A stretch of DNA of 64,000 nucleotides from Xanthobacter flavus. Its GTDB lineage: Bacteria; Pseudomonadota; Alphaproteobacteria; Rhizobiales; Xanthobacteraceae. Positions 27,656 to 36,443 of this stretch are shown here, in pieces. Where the stretch lies: contig NZ_JAGGML010000001.1 of NCBI RefSeq assembly GCF_017875275.1, forward strand, positions 248,001 to 312,000. The letters are read 5' to 3'. The notes under the pieces were generated by a model. It saw only the letters and a list, made by a program, of their open reading frames with translations, was not told the DNA's origin and searched no databases. The translations under genes were made by a program, and so were the position numbers. The first letter of the stretch is position 1. Each line of letters begins with the position of its first letter.

Positions 27656-29719
27656 TTATTCGGCAGCGATCGAGGAGGAGATCGCTTCGGGCTCCTCAGT
27701 GTCGGCGAGGTCTTCGCTGTCGGCCATGGCCGTTTCGCCGTCGGTCTCCGCCGTTTCCTCGCCGACGGTGTCCAAGGGCTGGGTCCGCAGCGCCTCCGGG
27801 AGCCAGCCGCTGTCGGCGAGGAGGGTCTCGGCCTCCCGGGCCATGTCGCCCTTCTTGAGGTGGGCGATCCGCTCGGCCGGGCGCTCCCCCTTGGCCTCGG
27901 TCACCGCCTGCAGGATGCGGGCCTTGGTGACCCTGCCGAGGAAGGTGTCCACCGTGGGCTTCCATCCGACGGCTGCCATGTCGAGCGACACCGCCTGCGC
28001 CAGCCTATCGGCATGGGCGAAGGCGCGGGGACGGCGGTTCCAGGCCTCATGCACCGCATTGACCGAGAGGCTCACCACATGGGCGAACAGTGCGGCCCGG
28101 CTGTCGTGGTCCCACCCGCTCAAGGTGTCCCAGAGCGTGCCCGGCTCCTTCGGCAGAGCCTTGGCCCAGCTCTCATGCCGGACACGAATGGACTCGGCGG
28201 AGACGCTGTCATTGAGGCCCGGCGCCTGGGCATTGAACGAGACGCTCTTGAGATCGAGCTCAAGGCAGCTGTCCGAGCCATAGGCGTAGAAAGCTTTCAG
28301 CGTCAGGGCATGGACCGCGGCAAGGAAGGCGACGTCAGGCTGCTCGCCCAGCGAATGGCGCAGGCCGAGGGTGCGGTGGGTGGTCAGCTCCGTGAGCAGC
28401 CGGTCGGAGATGGGGGTGAGGCCGTCCTCCTCCTCGGGCTCGCCAGGAGCATCGCCTGCTGCCGCCTCCTGCCGAGGGGATGAGGCCACGAGGTTGGCAC
28501 CGTCGGTCTCGATGGAAGGGTCATGGTCCTCCTCGACCGGCACCTCGTCCTCCGGGCGGACGAAACCCCGTTCCACCCGGAGCTTTCCATCCTGTGCGAT
28601 GCTGACGAAGGCGCCGGCCCGGGCGACCTCCGCCGGATCGAACGCGAGAGGACGCGCTTCGAAGGCCTCCAGCATCGCCTCGAGTGCCCCGAGCCGCGCG
28701 TCGACCTCTTCGGGAAGCTCGTCGACATCGGCATGTTCTTCGGACAGACGATCGTATTCCCCCTGGGCTGCCTCCCGCGCAGCCTCCTCCGCTTCGGTCA
28801 AATGCATGGGCTCGCCCCGCAATTGGCGTAGGCCATAGGTGTGGCCATAGGCGAAGTCCGGCGCGACCTCGATCCACTTCCAACCCTCGCTCCGGATCAC
28901 GTCGGCCTCGGCGACGAGCTTCTCGGCCACCATCCGGTCGACGAGGGGCACATCCTGCAGCCAGCCACCGTCATCGCCCTGGAACAGGTCGCGCAGCACC
29001 GTGCCGCCGGCCATCTCGTAGGCCTCGATGCCGATGAAGCGGGCCCGCTTGTCGGATGCCCGCACCGCGCCCTCCGTCAGCATGCGCCGGATGACATAGG
29101 GCTGCTTGTCGTAAGCTTGGGCGAGACGCTCCAGCACCTGCTCCTGCCGTTCATGGTCGCCCGATACGGTGAAGGCCATGAGCTGGTCGAGGGTGAGGCC
29201 ATCCTCGGCATAGGTGTCGAGGAGCGTCGGAGAGAGCGAGGCGAGCTTCAGCCGCTGCTTCACCACCGCGACCGAGACGAAGAAGGCGGCGGCGATCTCC
29301 TCCTCGGACTGGCCCTTCTCCCGCAGAGCGAGAAAGGCACGGAACTGGTCGAGGGGATGGAGCGGCGCGCGCTGGACATTCTCGGCGAGGGAATCCTCCT
29401 CGGCGATGCCGCCCTCACGGACAATGCATGGCACCGGGGCCGTCCTGGCGAGGCGCTTGCGCTTCACCAGCAGCTCCAGCGCCCGATAGCGCCGCCCGCC
29501 GGCCGGGATCTCATACATGCCGGTCTCGACGCCGTCGGGATCGACCACGGCTCGGACATTGAGGCCCTGGAGCAGGCCGCGCCGGGCGATGTCCTCGGCG
29601 AGTTCCTCGATGGAGACGCCCGCCTTCACCCGGCGGACGTTGGCCTGACTCAGCACCAGCTTGTTGAAAGGGATGTCGCGGGAGGACGAAAGGGTGATCT
29701 TCTGAACGGCCGTGGCCAT
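27656..29719 (-). CDS. Large ParB-like nuclease-domain protein
   Basis: 687 residues. The N-terminal ParB/Spo0J domain has NKLVLSQANVRR, GLLQGLNVRAV, YEIPAGGRRYRALE and EEDSLAENVQR, the CTP/DNA-binding ParB boxes, followed by a helix-turn-helix region (SEEEIAAAFFVSVAVVKQRL). The long C-terminal half is acidic and typical of the ICE version of ParB, roughly twice the chromosomal ParB length. Start ATG 29719 with GGAG. It probably helps maintain or regulate the element. No parA gene is present beside it. Confidence 0.88.
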   Translation of the reverse strand: MATAVQKITLSSSRDIPFNKLVLSQANVRRVKAGVSIEELAEDIARRGLLQGLNVRAVVDPDGVETGMYEIPAGGRRYRALELLVKRKRLARTAPVPCIVREGGIAEEDSLAENVQRAPLHPLDQFRAFLALREKGQSEEEIAAAFFVSVAVVKQRLKLASLSPTLLDTYAEDGLTLDQLMAFTVSGDHERQEQVLERLAQAYDKQPYVIRRMLTEGAVRASDKRARFIGIEAYEMAGGTVLRDLFQGDDGGWLQDVPLVDRMVAEKLVAEADVIRSEGWKWIEVAPDFAYGHTYGLRQLRGEPMHLTEAEEAAREAAQGEYDRLSEEHADVDELPEEVDARLGALEAMLEAFEARPLAFDPAEVARAGAFVSIAQDGKLRVERGFVRPEDEVPVEEDHDPSIETDGANLVASSPRQEAAAGDAPGEPEEEDGLTPISDRLLTELTTHRTLGLRHSLGEQPDVAFLAAVHALTLKAFYAYGSDSCLELDLKSVSFNAQAPGLNDSVSAESIRVRHESWAKALPKEPGTLWDTLSGWDHDSRAALFAHVVSLSVNAVHEAWNRRPRAFAHADRLAQAVSLDMAAVGWKPTVDTFLGRVTKARILQAVTEAKGERPAERIAHLKKGDMAREAETLLADSGWLPEALRTQPLDTVGEETAETDGETAMADSEDLADTEEPEAISSSIAAE

Positions 29720-29892
29720 GGGATATTTCTCCGCGACGGGCGGCCAGAGAACCTCTCTCTGGCCTCCAACCCGTCACGAAGGACGGCGCCGCCCTCTTCC
29801 TCTGAGGGCAGCGCCGCAGAACCGATGATCCGGAAATCCGGAACAACACGAAGCCGGAGACACGACATTCCGCATCTCCGGCTTCGCGGATC

Positions 29893-31086
29893 TCAGACGG
29901 CGCGGTCGAGGAGTTTCTTCGCCCGCGCCTCCAGATCGAGGCGGGCATCCTGGTGGGGCTTGTCCCGGGCCACGGCCGTGATGCCCTGCACGAAGTCGAA
30001 GATGCTCTCCGGCTTGCGACCTTCTTCGGCCAGCACGGTCTCGATCACCTTCTGCGTCTCCGCCTTGGAGAAGCCCTTGCGGCGCAGGAACTCGGTGCGG
30101 TCCTCGTCGGTGCGCGCCACGATGCGCTCGCGTGCCGCCTTGATGCCGTTGACGAAGGGCATGGGGGAGGAGTTAGCAAAGCGCTCCAAAGCCGGCGCCG
30201 CCTGATGGGCGAACCGAGATGCGGCATACTTGGAGTGCCGGATGGTGATCTCCTCGAAATCCTCGACGCCCCACAGGTTGCGGTTCTGGCAGACGGCCCG
30301 CAGGTAGAAGCTGGCGATCCCCAGCGTCTTGGCGCCCACCTCCGAGTTCCAGCAATAGAAGCCCCGAAAAAACAGGTCCGGAGAGCCGTCCGGCAGCCGG
30401 CCAGCCTCGATGGGATTGAGATCATCCACCAGGAACAGGAAGACGTCCCGATCCGAGGCGTAGAGCGTGGTGGTGTCCTTGGTGATGTCGACGCGGGGAT
30501 TGTAGATGCCTGTCGACCAGTCGAGCACACCCGGCACCTTCCAGCGGGTGTCGCCGGTGCCATTGCCGGCGATGCGGCGCACGGCATCCACCAGCTCGTG
30601 GTCGTAGATGCGGCCGTAGTCGGGACCGGTCACGGCCCGTAGCTCGACGCGGCCGTCCTCCACCTCCAGCGTCTTCACCTGCTCAGCGCGGTGCGTCAGC
30701 AGGCCGTGCTGCAGATTGATGCCGGCGAGCGGAGCCGGGAGTTGCCGCAGGTAGGCCGCCGGCGCGCCGATGAGGCTTGCAAGCTGGCCGAAGCTCCAGT
30801 GGGTCGGCGCAACAGGAGCCTCCGTCCCCGGCAGCGCGAGCGTCAGCCGGTCCGGCGCCTCTCGGCTCGCTTTGACGCGGATAGCCGCGCTCTCCACCGT
30901 CCGGGTCCGGCTCCGGTCGGACCGGCCGCGCACCGCGCCATACAGCTCCGACAGGGACAGATAGCGTTCGTCCGCCGGCCGGGAGAACCACTCCGACGAC
31001 ACGCGGCCGACGCGCTCGCCGCGATTGACATCCACCTTATACCCGCCGCTCGGATCACCGCGGGCGTCCAGAACCTGTTCGTTCAT
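29893..31086 (-). CDS. DUF932 family protein
   Basis: 397 residues from the ATG at 31086, which has GGAG nine bases upstream (an alternative ATG lies at 31101). Motifs of DUF932: FGQLASLIGAPAAYLRQLP, GRIYDHELVDAVRRI, YASDRDVFLFLVDD, FFRGFYCWNSEVGAKTLG and CQNRNLWGVEDFEEI. The family is phage/plasmid-derived with unknown activity and often co-occurs with ParB-like genes, as here. It is transcribed toward the ParB gene with a 173-bp gap that contains short inverted repeats around 29826-29850. Confidence 0.85.
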   Translation of the reverse strand: MNEQVLDARGDPSGGYKVDVNRGERVGRVSSEWFSRPADERYLSLSELYGAVRGRSDRSRTRTVESAAIRVKASREAPDRLTLALPGTEAPVAPTHWSFGQLASLIGAPAAYLRQLPAPLAGINLQHGLLTHRAEQVKTLEVEDGRVELRAVTGPDYGRIYDHELVDAVRRIAGNGTGDTRWKVPGVLDWSTGIYNPRVDITKDTTTLYASDRDVFLFLVDDLNPIEAGRLPDGSPDLFFRGFYCWNSEVGAKTLGIASFYLRAVCQNRNLWGVEDFEEITIRHSKYAASRFAHQAAPALERFANSSPMPFVNGIKAARERIVARTDEDRTEFLRRKGFSKAETQKVIETVLAEEGRKPESIFDFVQGITAVARDKPHQDARLDLEARAKKLLDRAV

Positions 31087-31273
31087 GGGATCGTTCTCCA
31101 TGACGGGCGCCGGCAGCCTCTCTCCCGGCAGTCAACCCGTCACGGAAAACCGGTCCACCCTCTGACTCTTGAGGGGCGTTGCGGGGGCTCCCCGCTCGAT
31201 GGGGTCGGCCGAGACCTGGCTCGGCCGCAGGGGAAGGCTTTCCCCTAGCAGCGTCACATCAGAAGAGCCGGAT

Positions 31274-31795
31274 TCATTCAGGCCGGCTCGGGAACAGGAG
31301 ATAGATCCAGTCGGCGCAAGCCGCCAGGATCTTCAGCGCCATGCCGGGGGAATGAATTTCAGCGCTGCCGTGGGACAGACCATTACGTAATGCGATAAGC
31401 GCCTCGACAGGATCGGCCATCAGCATGCTGCCCTCGACCATTGGCGGCAACGCGCCCGTTTTGCGTGCTCGATCGACCAGATTGCGCAGCGTGCCGCGTG
31501 CGTCTCCACCATGCCCACTCAAACGAAATTTGAGCGCTAGCTCGAAAGCTCCGAATGCTTGGATTTCTCCCACCACGAAGAGATCGTAGTCAAAAAAGGC
31601 GTAAAGCATGATGCTACGCGCTCTGTCGAAGGCCTTTTGAACCTCTACGGGTGCCGCACCCTTCAAGCCGACATCAACTATTCCGGCATGATGGTCTCGA
31701 AGCGTCATTCGACGCGCGACATCTTGCTCAATAACATAGAGGTCAGCGAACCGGGGATCGGGCTCGAGAAGGGAGTCGAATGGCTTGAGAGACAT
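31274..31795 (-). CDS. HEPN-like protein, third partner of SIR2-HerA
   Basis: 173 residues, mainly helical. Arg137-Asn138-Gly-Leu-Ser-His142 fits the HEPN active-site pattern RNxxxH exactly, within LIALRNGLSHGS. HEPN domains are usually metal-independent RNases in toxins and defence proteins. It starts 21 bp after the HerA stop, so it is the last gene of the VapB-VapC-SIR2-HerA operon. A role as an extra effector or regulator is inferred. The rest of the protein is unlike any family I know, so the HEPN call rests on one motif plus helical context. Confidence 0.65.
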   Translation of the reverse strand: MSLKPFDSLLEPDPRFADLYVIEQDVARRMTLRDHHAGIVDVGLKGAAPVEVQKAFDRARSIMLYAFFDYDLFVVGEIQAFGAFELALKFRLSGHGGDARGTLRNLVDRARKTGALPPMVEGSMLMADPVEALIALRNGLSHGSAEIHSPGMALKILAACADWIYLLFPSRPE

Positions 31796-31816
31796 GGGGC
31801 AGATGGCTCCTCTGAG

Positions 31817-33811
31817 CTATGCGCCCCAAGCGTCAATGATTTGGCGCAGAGGAAACGGAGCTCTTTCCTTCGACCATTCGTGGTACGGCGCTGCCGTCTG
31901 GCTATAGGGGCCAGGCTCCGGTCGATCGAACTGAACCCGCGCCGGGATATGGAACGCGCTTCCGAAAACGATCGCCTCGCCCGACGACAAAATCGTCACC
32001 TGATCGAGCAAACGCCGCGCCTGCATCGGGATGATGCGTCGGAAATGGTCGATGTCGTCCGGGTTCTGCAGACGATGGCTGATGAAGTTGGCACACTGGC
32101 TGATAATTGTCTGGCTGATCTCGCTCGGTCGCTGGCTGGCGATGATCAGTGAGAGGCCAAACTTCCGTCCCTCCTTGGCGATACGCTCATAGGCGAGACG
32201 TGCGAGGCGATGGCCGCGGTCTTCGTCCGATCGCGCCGGCCGCGCGTAGTTGTGCGCCTCCTCCAGGACGAGCACCCAAGGATGCTTATAGCGTGATGCC
32301 GCCGGCAATCGCTCCCTTGCCTCGAGGAGTACGCGCCCGATGACGGCGCAAGCATAAGGGAGAATCTCGTTTCCCAACATGGATAAGTCGAGCACCGACA
32401 CCTTAGGCCCGCCCGCATTTCCGAGACCAAAACGGGAAAACCACGATGCCAGATCCGGGATGCTAGTTTCGGCGTTCTCATAATTGAGAAACGAATGCCA
32501 GCGTTTATCGTCGAGGCGCGTCTTCAACCTCAGTTTCAACGTCGTGAGGTGTGCATCGACCCTTATGGTATCTTCCTTGGACACCGCTCGATTGATCAGG
32601 GATGGATCTGTCAACGTCGAACGGGAGATGCGCAACGGTGAATCGGCTGTCCGAACGGCAGTCTCGGCGACATGGCTGCCGCCGATGATCTTTGCGCGGA
32701 TTTCATCCTGGAGCTTTCGAGCCTCGGCTTCGATCTGAGCAGCATTCGCGAGGACCTCTTGATTGAAACCGGTGATCGCTTTGTGCGATGCGAACAGAGT
32801 TTCAAATGAGGCTGTATCGATGTCGGAATTCGCCAGATAGCCTACAATCAGATCGCAATATGAACCAGCCGACTTCCGTTGTATCTTTTGGAGATCGGAA
32901 AGCAGCTTTTCGATTGAGCTTAAAGCACTCTGGAATGTATTAAGATTCGAAACCTCATCAGCATTCCCGCCCTTCGCGATCGCCCACCAATCCTTCAGGA
33001 CCGGCTCCTGCGTTTGTTCGGCAGCGCTCAACCAAGCGCAGATCTCTTCAGCATTGAGAAACCAGAGTGGAAGGCCGAATTCTTCACCGTTGAGGTAGAT
33101 GCGATCGGGCAATCGTGTGACGGTCTTGCCTGTTGGGAATGCCTTTTCATACTCGCCATTAATGTCGAGGATAAAGACATGCGGCTCCTCGGCGGCACCA
33201 TCGAGCGCCTTCATCGCCTTCTGGATCAGGCTGGAAACGGAAAAGGACTTGCCCGAGCCGGTGTTGCCGACGATCGCCAGAGGGCGCGAAAACAGATCGT
33301 TGTAGGAGGCGCGCACGACATTGCGCGTCTGGCCCGTTGGAAACCCGATTTTCAGGTCGTAGTCGAAGTCCTTGTCATCATAGCCTTCTGGCCTATTGCG
33401 CCGCGGCGGAAGCTCGAACACAGCGCGCAGCACGGCCGGCGATCCGATCTCAGCAGGGGTATCGAGGGTTGGCAGAACGGATATGCCCGGGCTGAAGGAG
33501 GCGTCGTCATCAATGTTCTCGATCGTGCCCAGCAACTGCACGCTGGCGATCCGGCGAGACTTCATCAACTCAAGGCTGAGGTCGTCGCCACTTGCAGGGT
33601 CGAAGCTCTCGCGCGCCTCGAGGTCGGTAATGATGCCGATGACGGTTTCGCCCGCCCCCAATGAAAATGTCAGGTAGGCGTTGATGGCGATCGCGACCTG
33701 GACGCCGTCAAGGGTCGCGCGAAGCGCCGAGCGGGTTTCGGGCAAAAGCTCGACTTTCACCCGAAACCCCTGAACAGCGACGATGTGGCCGACAAGTCTA
33801 GGATTATCCAT
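31817..33811 (-). CDS. HerA-type ATPase of SIR2-HerA module
   Basis: 664 residues from the ATG at 33811; a TTG two codons earlier would overlap the SIR2 stop. The N-terminal HAS-barrel-like domain is followed by Walker A GNTGSGKS (182-189), LDINGEYEKAF, Walker B VLVLEEAHNYARP and the arginine-finger region SLIIASQRPSEISQTII. This is the hexameric HerA/FtsK-like translocase fold. Next to a SIR2 gene it matches the known SIR2-HerA anti-phage pair, where HerA assembles with SIR2 and controls its NAD-consuming activity. Confidence 0.9.
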   Translation of the reverse strand: MDNPRLVGHIVAVQGFRVKVELLPETRSALRATLDGVQVAIAINAYLTFSLGAGETVIGIITDLEARESFDPASGDDLSLELMKSRRIASVQLLGTIENIDDDASFSPGISVLPTLDTPAEIGSPAVLRAVFELPPRRNRPEGYDDKDFDYDLKIGFPTGQTRNVVRASYNDLFSRPLAIVGNTGSGKSFSVSSLIQKAMKALDGAAEEPHVFILDINGEYEKAFPTGKTVTRLPDRIYLNGEEFGLPLWFLNAEEICAWLSAAEQTQEPVLKDWWAIAKGGNADEVSNLNTFQSALSSIEKLLSDLQKIQRKSAGSYCDLIVGYLANSDIDTASFETLFASHKAITGFNQEVLANAAQIEAEARKLQDEIRAKIIGGSHVAETAVRTADSPLRISRSTLTDPSLINRAVSKEDTIRVDAHLTTLKLRLKTRLDDKRWHSFLNYENAETSIPDLASWFSRFGLGNAGGPKVSVLDLSMLGNEILPYACAVIGRVLLEARERLPAASRYKHPWVLVLEEAHNYARPARSDEDRGHRLARLAYERIAKEGRKFGLSLIIASQRPSEISQTIISQCANFISHRLQNPDDIDHFRRIIPMQARRLLDQVTILSSGEAIVFGSAFHIPARVQFDRPEPGPYSQTAAPYHEWSKERAPFPLRQIIDAWGA

Positions 33812-33813
33812 GG

Positions 33814-35205
33814 TCAAGCCCCCGTATCGGGTTCGGCGGGCATTGCAGACGAGGCGATCTGCTTTTCAAAACGACGCAGACGCAAGAAATCGTCGAGCCA
33901 TTGGACGTCGGGCATCGCTGACCGCGCAAAATCATCAAAGGTCGCGTGCTTGAACGTGGCAGCCGCAAAGGCTGCGTCGGTCGGGCACAACACGAAAGCG
34001 CGCTTGCCAAGGTCCTTGTACCGCCGGATGCGCTCGACGACCGGGCTCTCCGGATTGGGCTCCACCACCAGCATAACCAGCGACGGGTTGATCAAGGCAC
34101 TCTCGATGATTCGGCTGACATGATCGTCGCCGAAGCCGTAGCCGAGGACGAGCAGGAACGTCTGAGGGATGCCGAGGCGCACTTGGAATGATCGGAAGAG
34201 ATGCGCATACGGCATCGTCAGCGTCTGCGTGAACTTATTCGCGGTCGGCAGAATACCGATCGATGCGGTTCCCTCGGCAAGATCAACGAGTGCGGCTGCC
34301 TTCTCCTCCGGCTTCAAGTCCACATAGGCTCGGAACGGCGCGAGGTCGGGGTGCCGCGCCCGCATCTCGCCATCTTGCTCGAACCAGTGAATTGACCCAT
34401 GCAGCTTGTAAAAATGCAGGAACTTGTCGAAGCGCCGGACTCGGCCTTCGGCGACTTCCCCCGGATAATAGACGTCAAGGCCGTAGACGGAGGGATCGAA
34501 CCGCGCTGCGGCGCGGCCGGTGAACCCATCGAAATACTGGATGCCGAGCAACTCCAGCGCCTGCTCGAACAGGGTGTCGTAGTTCAACGTGAAAAGATGA
34601 GTTCGCCCGAGATTGCTATCTCGGGCGACGAGCTTGGAGAGAAATGCGAGCTGCGGCGGGGTCTCTCTTATCGACTTCGCCATGGCCTTATCGGGCAAGG
34701 ACAGCGCGCATTCTGCGAAAATCGACATGCGCAGATGGTTTACGAACCACTGGAGATCGTCAAAGCTTGGTGCGGGTGTGCTCGGCCAGGTGACACCGGA
34801 GAATGGTGCGTCTTTCGACTGGCCAATGACCAAGGCGTTGGCGACGAAGGATAGCCAAGCTTCGAAACCTAGCGTCGGTTCATCGATAAAATTAGCCAGC
34901 CAGACGGCGTCCCTCCGCGCCTTGATGATGGGGCCGATTGAGGCAGGCACATCCGGGAGGGCCTCGATCGTTTCGAAGACAGCGGTTTCAAGATTCGCCA
35001 TGGTCTTCCCGCCGGCTGAAACCGACGTACCGGAACCCGTCAAAACCACGAGGTTTTCCATGCGTAGCCATTCGGAGATCAGAGCTTGGAGGCGAACTCG
35101 CCCCTGTTTCTGGTCAAGCCCAAGCAGGAGATCTCCAGCATTGCCGTCTTCGGTCAGACCGATGAGCTGGTACTCGATGGGTACAGGCGGCGGCGCCATC
35201 TTCAT
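33814..35205 (-). CDS. SIR2-domain effector
   Basis: 463 residues. The NAD-binding loop LTGSGTSVSAGG is at 55-66, then FTLNYDTLFEQ with Asn208 and Asp210, LHGSIHW with His269, and LGYGFGDDHVSRII near the end, all typical of SIR2-like NADases in defence systems. The ATG at 35205 overlaps the VapC stop by four bases. It is predicted to deplete NAD when triggered, arresting the infected cell, in partnership with the adjacent HerA ATPase. The function is by family analogy; the trigger is unknown. Confidence 0.88.
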   Translation of the reverse strand: MKMAPPPVPIEYQLIGLTEDGNAGDLLLGLDQKQGRVRLQALISEWLRMENLVVLTGSGTSVSAGGKTMANLETAVFETIEALPDVPASIGPIIKARRDAVWLANFIDEPTLGFEAWLSFVANALVIGQSKDAPFSGVTWPSTPAPSFDDLQWFVNHLRMSIFAECALSLPDKAMAKSIRETPPQLAFLSKLVARDSNLGRTHLFTLNYDTLFEQALELLGIQYFDGFTGRAAARFDPSVYGLDVYYPGEVAEGRVRRFDKFLHFYKLHGSIHWFEQDGEMRARHPDLAPFRAYVDLKPEEKAAALVDLAEGTASIGILPTANKFTQTLTMPYAHLFRSFQVRLGIPQTFLLVLGYGFGDDHVSRIIESALINPSLVMLVVEPNPESPVVERIRRYKDLGKRAFVLCPTDAAFAAATFKHATFDDFARSAMPDVQWLDDFLRLRRFEKQIASSAMPAEPDTGA

Positions 35206-35645
35206 TTTTCCCCCTCCAGGCCGCCACGCAACGGATTGATGATCTGGAGCCCGGCGAAGTCCTTCTCGTTGTCAGTCACCACGACGCATTCATTCGCACC
35301 GGCGACGGCGGCGATGATCATGTCGAGTCCGCTACGGGGACGACCCGCCACCTTGCCCTCCGCCATCAGCCGCGCCCAGATCAGGCCGGCCTTGGCGTCG
35401 AAGGATAAAATGCGGCCCGTGAACAGGGCCTGCGGCCCCTCCGGCCCGACAAACCAGGCGTCGAGCGCATCGCGTTTCTTGCCGCGGGGCTTTTCCAGAA
35501 TGCCACGTCGAATTTCAGCGACGGTCAATGACGCAATAAACAGGTCCTCGTCGCGCTGTGTTGCCATCCAAGCCAGCAACGACGCCGACGGCTGCGGCTT
35601 GACGATATTGCTGATGATGTTGGTATCGAGGAGATAGCGCGTCAC
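35202..35645 (-). CDS. vapC: VapC-type PIN-domain toxin
   Basis: 147 residues with the PIN-domain acidic set: Asp7 (LLDTN), Glu44 (VAEIRRG), Asp108 (SGLDMIIAA) and Asp125 (VTDNEKDF). This predicts a Mg-dependent endoribonuclease toxin. It overlaps the upstream antitoxin by four bases and the downstream SIR2 gene by four bases, so the toxin pair is translationally chained to the defence genes. Confidence 0.88.
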   Translation of the reverse strand: MTRYLLDTNIISNIVKPQPSASLLAWMATQRDEDLFIASLTVAEIRRGILEKPRGKKRDALDAWFVGPEGPQALFTGRILSFDAKAGLIWARLMAEGKVAGRPRSGLDMIIAAVAGANECVVVTDNEKDFAGLQIINPLRGGLEGEK

Positions 35646-35944
35646 AGATCGACCTTACGCCCCTCTTCACGCGGGCGGGAAAGATCAAGCTCCGCGCCCA
35701 CCAGCGGCGAGCGGCGTAAAGCGGTGAGGATGCCGCCGGGCTTGGGTGGTTCGCCAGCGACGACTGTCTTCACGGCCGCGCGAACCTGCTCCGCTTCCGG
35801 CCCTTCCTCAGCCAGACGACGGGCAAGAGCGCGTATCAGCTCGCGATCGGATTCGAGCGCCATGATCTCGAAGCGCGTGAAGCCGCGCTGCGTCAGACGG
35901 GCGCGGTAATTCTGGATCGCTCTCTTCTGTGCAGCATTGCCCAT
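35642..35944 (-). CDS. Probable VapB-like antitoxin
   Basis: 100 residues from the ATG at 35944, preceded by GGAGGG. The sequence MGNAAQKRAIQNYRARLTQRG, FTRFEIMALESDRELIRALA resembles ribbon-helix-helix-type antitoxins paired with PIN toxins. The C-terminal tail (PLVGAELDLSRPREEGRKVDL) could be the toxin-binding part. It overlaps vapC by four bases. A palindrome 13 bp before the start is a likely autoregulatory operator, which would then set expression of all five genes. Confidence 0.75.
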   Translation of the reverse strand: MGNAAQKRAIQNYRARLTQRGFTRFEIMALESDRELIRALARRLAEEGPEAEQVRAAVKTVVAGEPPKPGGILTALRRSPLVGAELDLSRPREEGRKVDL

Positions 35945-35957
35945 GGCCACCCTCCAT

Positions 35958-35977
35958 GCTATATCTGGATATATAGC
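35958..35977. promoter_or_regulatory. Palindromic operator before the VapB-like gene
   Basis: gctatat and atatagc arms separated by six bases, AT-rich and 13 bp before the antitoxin start, overlapping a probable -10 region. This is the usual place for antitoxin autorepression. Confidence 0.55.
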
Positions 35978-36238
35978 CCAGATTTGTTGTGCAGACAAGT
36001 GAGGACGCGATGGCGAAACGCGTTTCAGACAGGCTTGGCCAGAGAGCGGATCGCCGCGCCATCCGATGCCGGTATTTTCCGTCTGCTGTGATGCGCTTTT
36101 CTACGCCGGATGGCGCCAGCACCAGCAACAATATGCCGAATGCCGTCGAATACTCTCCGTTGATTTGCGTTGCTTATACTTCGATTCACAACAATCGTGA
36201 AGCCGATCAACTTGCAATCGCTATCGAACGGCGCAACG

Positions 36239-36424
36239 ATGGACCAGGACAAACGCCAGCAGCAAAGGTGCGCGCTTCGGCTCGTCGAGCCGGAACTGTC
36301 GCTCGTGCGCCGCGGCGACGGTCCCGACCCGCGCCTGAGCGAGTTGGCTCGCCTGCTCGCCCGTCGTGCTGCGCGGGAGGTGTTCGAAGAGCAGATGAAG
36401 GAACGCAGCACGACGCGCTCCTGA
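36239..36424 (+). CDS. Small protein upstream of serine recombinase
   Basis: 61 residues: MDQDKRQQQRCALRLVEPEL, then LARLLARRAAREVFEEQMKE. Charged, helical, cytoplasmic. It starts 19 bp before and ends 19 bp upstream of the recombinase gene on the same strand, the usual position of a tiny partner ORF of large serine recombinases. Function unknown; it could be a directionality factor, which is speculation. Confidence 0.6.
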   Translation: MDQDKRQQQRCALRLVEPELSLVRRGDGPDPRLSELARLLARRAAREVFEEQMKERSTTRS

Positions 36425-36443
36425 CACCTCAGGAGAGTGCGCT

